Translations under genes and position numbers: made by a program
The notes under the pieces: generated by a model
Database searches by the model: none
What the model was told of the DNA's origin: nothing
What the model saw: the letters and a program-made list of their open reading frames with translations, nothing else
Origin: Ignavibacteria bacterium
GTDB taxonomy: Bacteria; Bacteroidota; Ignavibacteria; Kapaibacteriales; UBA4661
Assembly (NCBI GenBank): GCA_947459425.1
Contig: CANHDJ010000018.1
Coordinates: forward strand, 1-62,743
Length of the DNA: 62,743 nt
Direction: 5' to 3'
Part shown: one piece after another, positions 62,234 to 62,743 of the stretch
How the letters are laid out: each line of letters begins with the position of its first letter
How positions within the stretch are numbered: position 1 is the first letter of the stretch

Positions 62234-62743
62234 CTACCGCGCCACAACAAAGCCCTGCACAGCAGTTTCGCCGCCAAGCAGCGTAATACGGCAATAGTAA
62301 ACGCCGTTATTCAAATTGCTGACGTTGAACTGCGCACTGGCGTTGCCGCCCGCCCACACGCCTTCGACTGCTTCCGAAACGGCTCTGCCCAAGGCATCAT
62401 ACAGGCGCAGACTCGCCTTGCCCGATTGTGCCAGAGCAAAATTCATCGTTACCATTTCCGTTGAAGGATTTGGCGAAATTTGGACGTTGAGGCGCACTGC
62501 ATCCAGCGTAGAGACTTGGCGGACACTGACGGCAGTGAAATTGGGTGGACGCACTTGGGCGCGAATTTCACCTGCAGGGTTCACGGTTGTATGGACATTG
62601 ACATAGTAGAGTTCTCTGCGCAAGCTATCAATAAAATTGGGTGTGAGTTTCCATGAACCGCTTAATGTGTTATCCGTTGCCGTGAATTGAATTGCTTGAG
62701 CAACTACACCGGAAGTTCCTGCTGGTCCTTTGTGAAAATGGGC
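62234..62743 (-). CDS. Secreted CHRD-domain protein with type IX sorting domain (partial, 5' end outside window)
   Basis: The reading frame is open to the right edge of the window. The encoded sequence begins AHFHKGPAGTSGVVAQAIQF and includes YYVNVHTTVNPAGEIRAQV, both CHRD-domain motifs (the second an immediate C-terminal part). The last 80 residues start NVQISPNPSTEMVTMNFAL and end YYCRITLLGGETAVQGFVV, a type A type IX C-terminal sorting domain. The protein is thus likely exported through the SprA translocon. The N-terminal part is unknown. Confidence 0.85.
   Translation of the reverse strand, partial: AHFHKGPAGTSGVVAQAIQFTATDNTLSGSWKLTPNFIDSLRRELYYVNVHTTVNPAGEIRAQVRPPNFTAVSVRQVSTLDAVRLNVQISPNPSTEMVTMNFALAQSGKASLRLYDALGRAVSEAVEGVWAGGNASAQFNVSNLNNGVYYCRITLLGGETAVQGFVVAR

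Noticed and set aside
1..62743. tRNA, rRNA or CRISPR array
   Set aside because: No cloverleaf, ribosomal RNA sequence or regular repeat-spacer pattern was seen by eye; a covariance model scan would be needed to exclude small RNAs.

Overview
The window is about 62.7 kb of bacterial chromosome, probably from a Bacteroidota relative in the FCB group (Chlorobi/Kapabacteria-like; a placement inferred from gene content, not from a marker search). Supporting signs are a full-length SprA (type IX secretion translocon), a PorZ-like propeller protein, a CHRD protein ending in a type IX sorting domain, several TonB-dependent receptors, and promoter-like sites of the Bacteroidota form TTG - 18 to 20 nt - TAnnTTTG. 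No rRNA, tRNA or CRISPR array was seen.

Layout. 1-641: right end of an insertion sequence followed by a decayed PHB depolymerase gene. 709-2400: promoter, long leader and rho. 2.4-8.5 kb: TPR sensor kinase, PorZ-like protein and a receiver-kinase. 8.5-10.8 kb (minus): TPR protein and polyprenyl diphosphate synthase. 11.2-20.5 kb (plus): sprA, mannose-1-phosphate guanylyltransferase and a DUF2127 membrane protein. 20.6-27.5 kb: a tight operon of two sensor kinases and a receiver-kinase. 27.5-30.5 kb (minus): plsC-like, cdsA and phosphohexomutase genes for phospholipid and envelope precursors. 30.67-31.21 kb: an internally deleted copy of the same insertion sequence. 31.2-35.8 kb (minus): a lipoprotein and a polyhydroxyalkanoate (PHA) cluster of phaJ, phaC, a small coiled-coil gene and phaE. 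36-42.7 kb (minus): a YdiJ-like FAD/Fe-S dehydrogenase, an SMP-30-like protein, a TonB receptor and a YfiR-like protein. 42.9-43.9 kb: a secreted protein of unknown function. 43.9-50.7 kb (minus): two restriction-modification modules on either side of methylmalonyl-CoA mutase, with a DUF2442 pseudogene and a lone HicB-like gene. 50.7-62.7 kb: NAD(P)-binding protein, a very large propeller sensor kinase, a heptosyltransferase-like protein, a DUF6174 lipoprotein, a TonB receptor interrupted by a palindromic element, an acyl-CoA dehydrogenase, a REP-like doublet, an alpha-E protein and the 3' end of a secreted CHRD protein.

How the genes work together. The PHA genes (synthase PhaEC and hydratase PhaJ), acyl-CoA dehydrogenase, methylmalonyl-CoA mutase and the decayed depolymerase point to storage polymer made from acyl-CoA intermediates. 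SprA, the PorZ-like protein and the CHRD protein point to type IX secretion. Six histidine kinases, two with N-terminal receivers, are present without any DNA-binding response regulator in the window.

Most interesting points: (1) a PhaE with a histone-H1-like Lys/Ala/Pro tail, in a cluster with a small coiled-coil gene; (2) a HicB-like domain fused in frame to a C5-cytosine methyltransferase, which sits beside a BsuBI/PstI-type nuclease; (3) a NotI-type nuclease with its Cys4 set and a neighbouring DUF2442 gene broken by two TAA codons; (4) a perfect 31-bp palindromic element translated within a TonB-receptor N-terminus; (5) an inverted REP-like doublet and related hairpins; (6) a 28-residue coiled-coil module tandemly repeated in one kinase and recognisable in two others.
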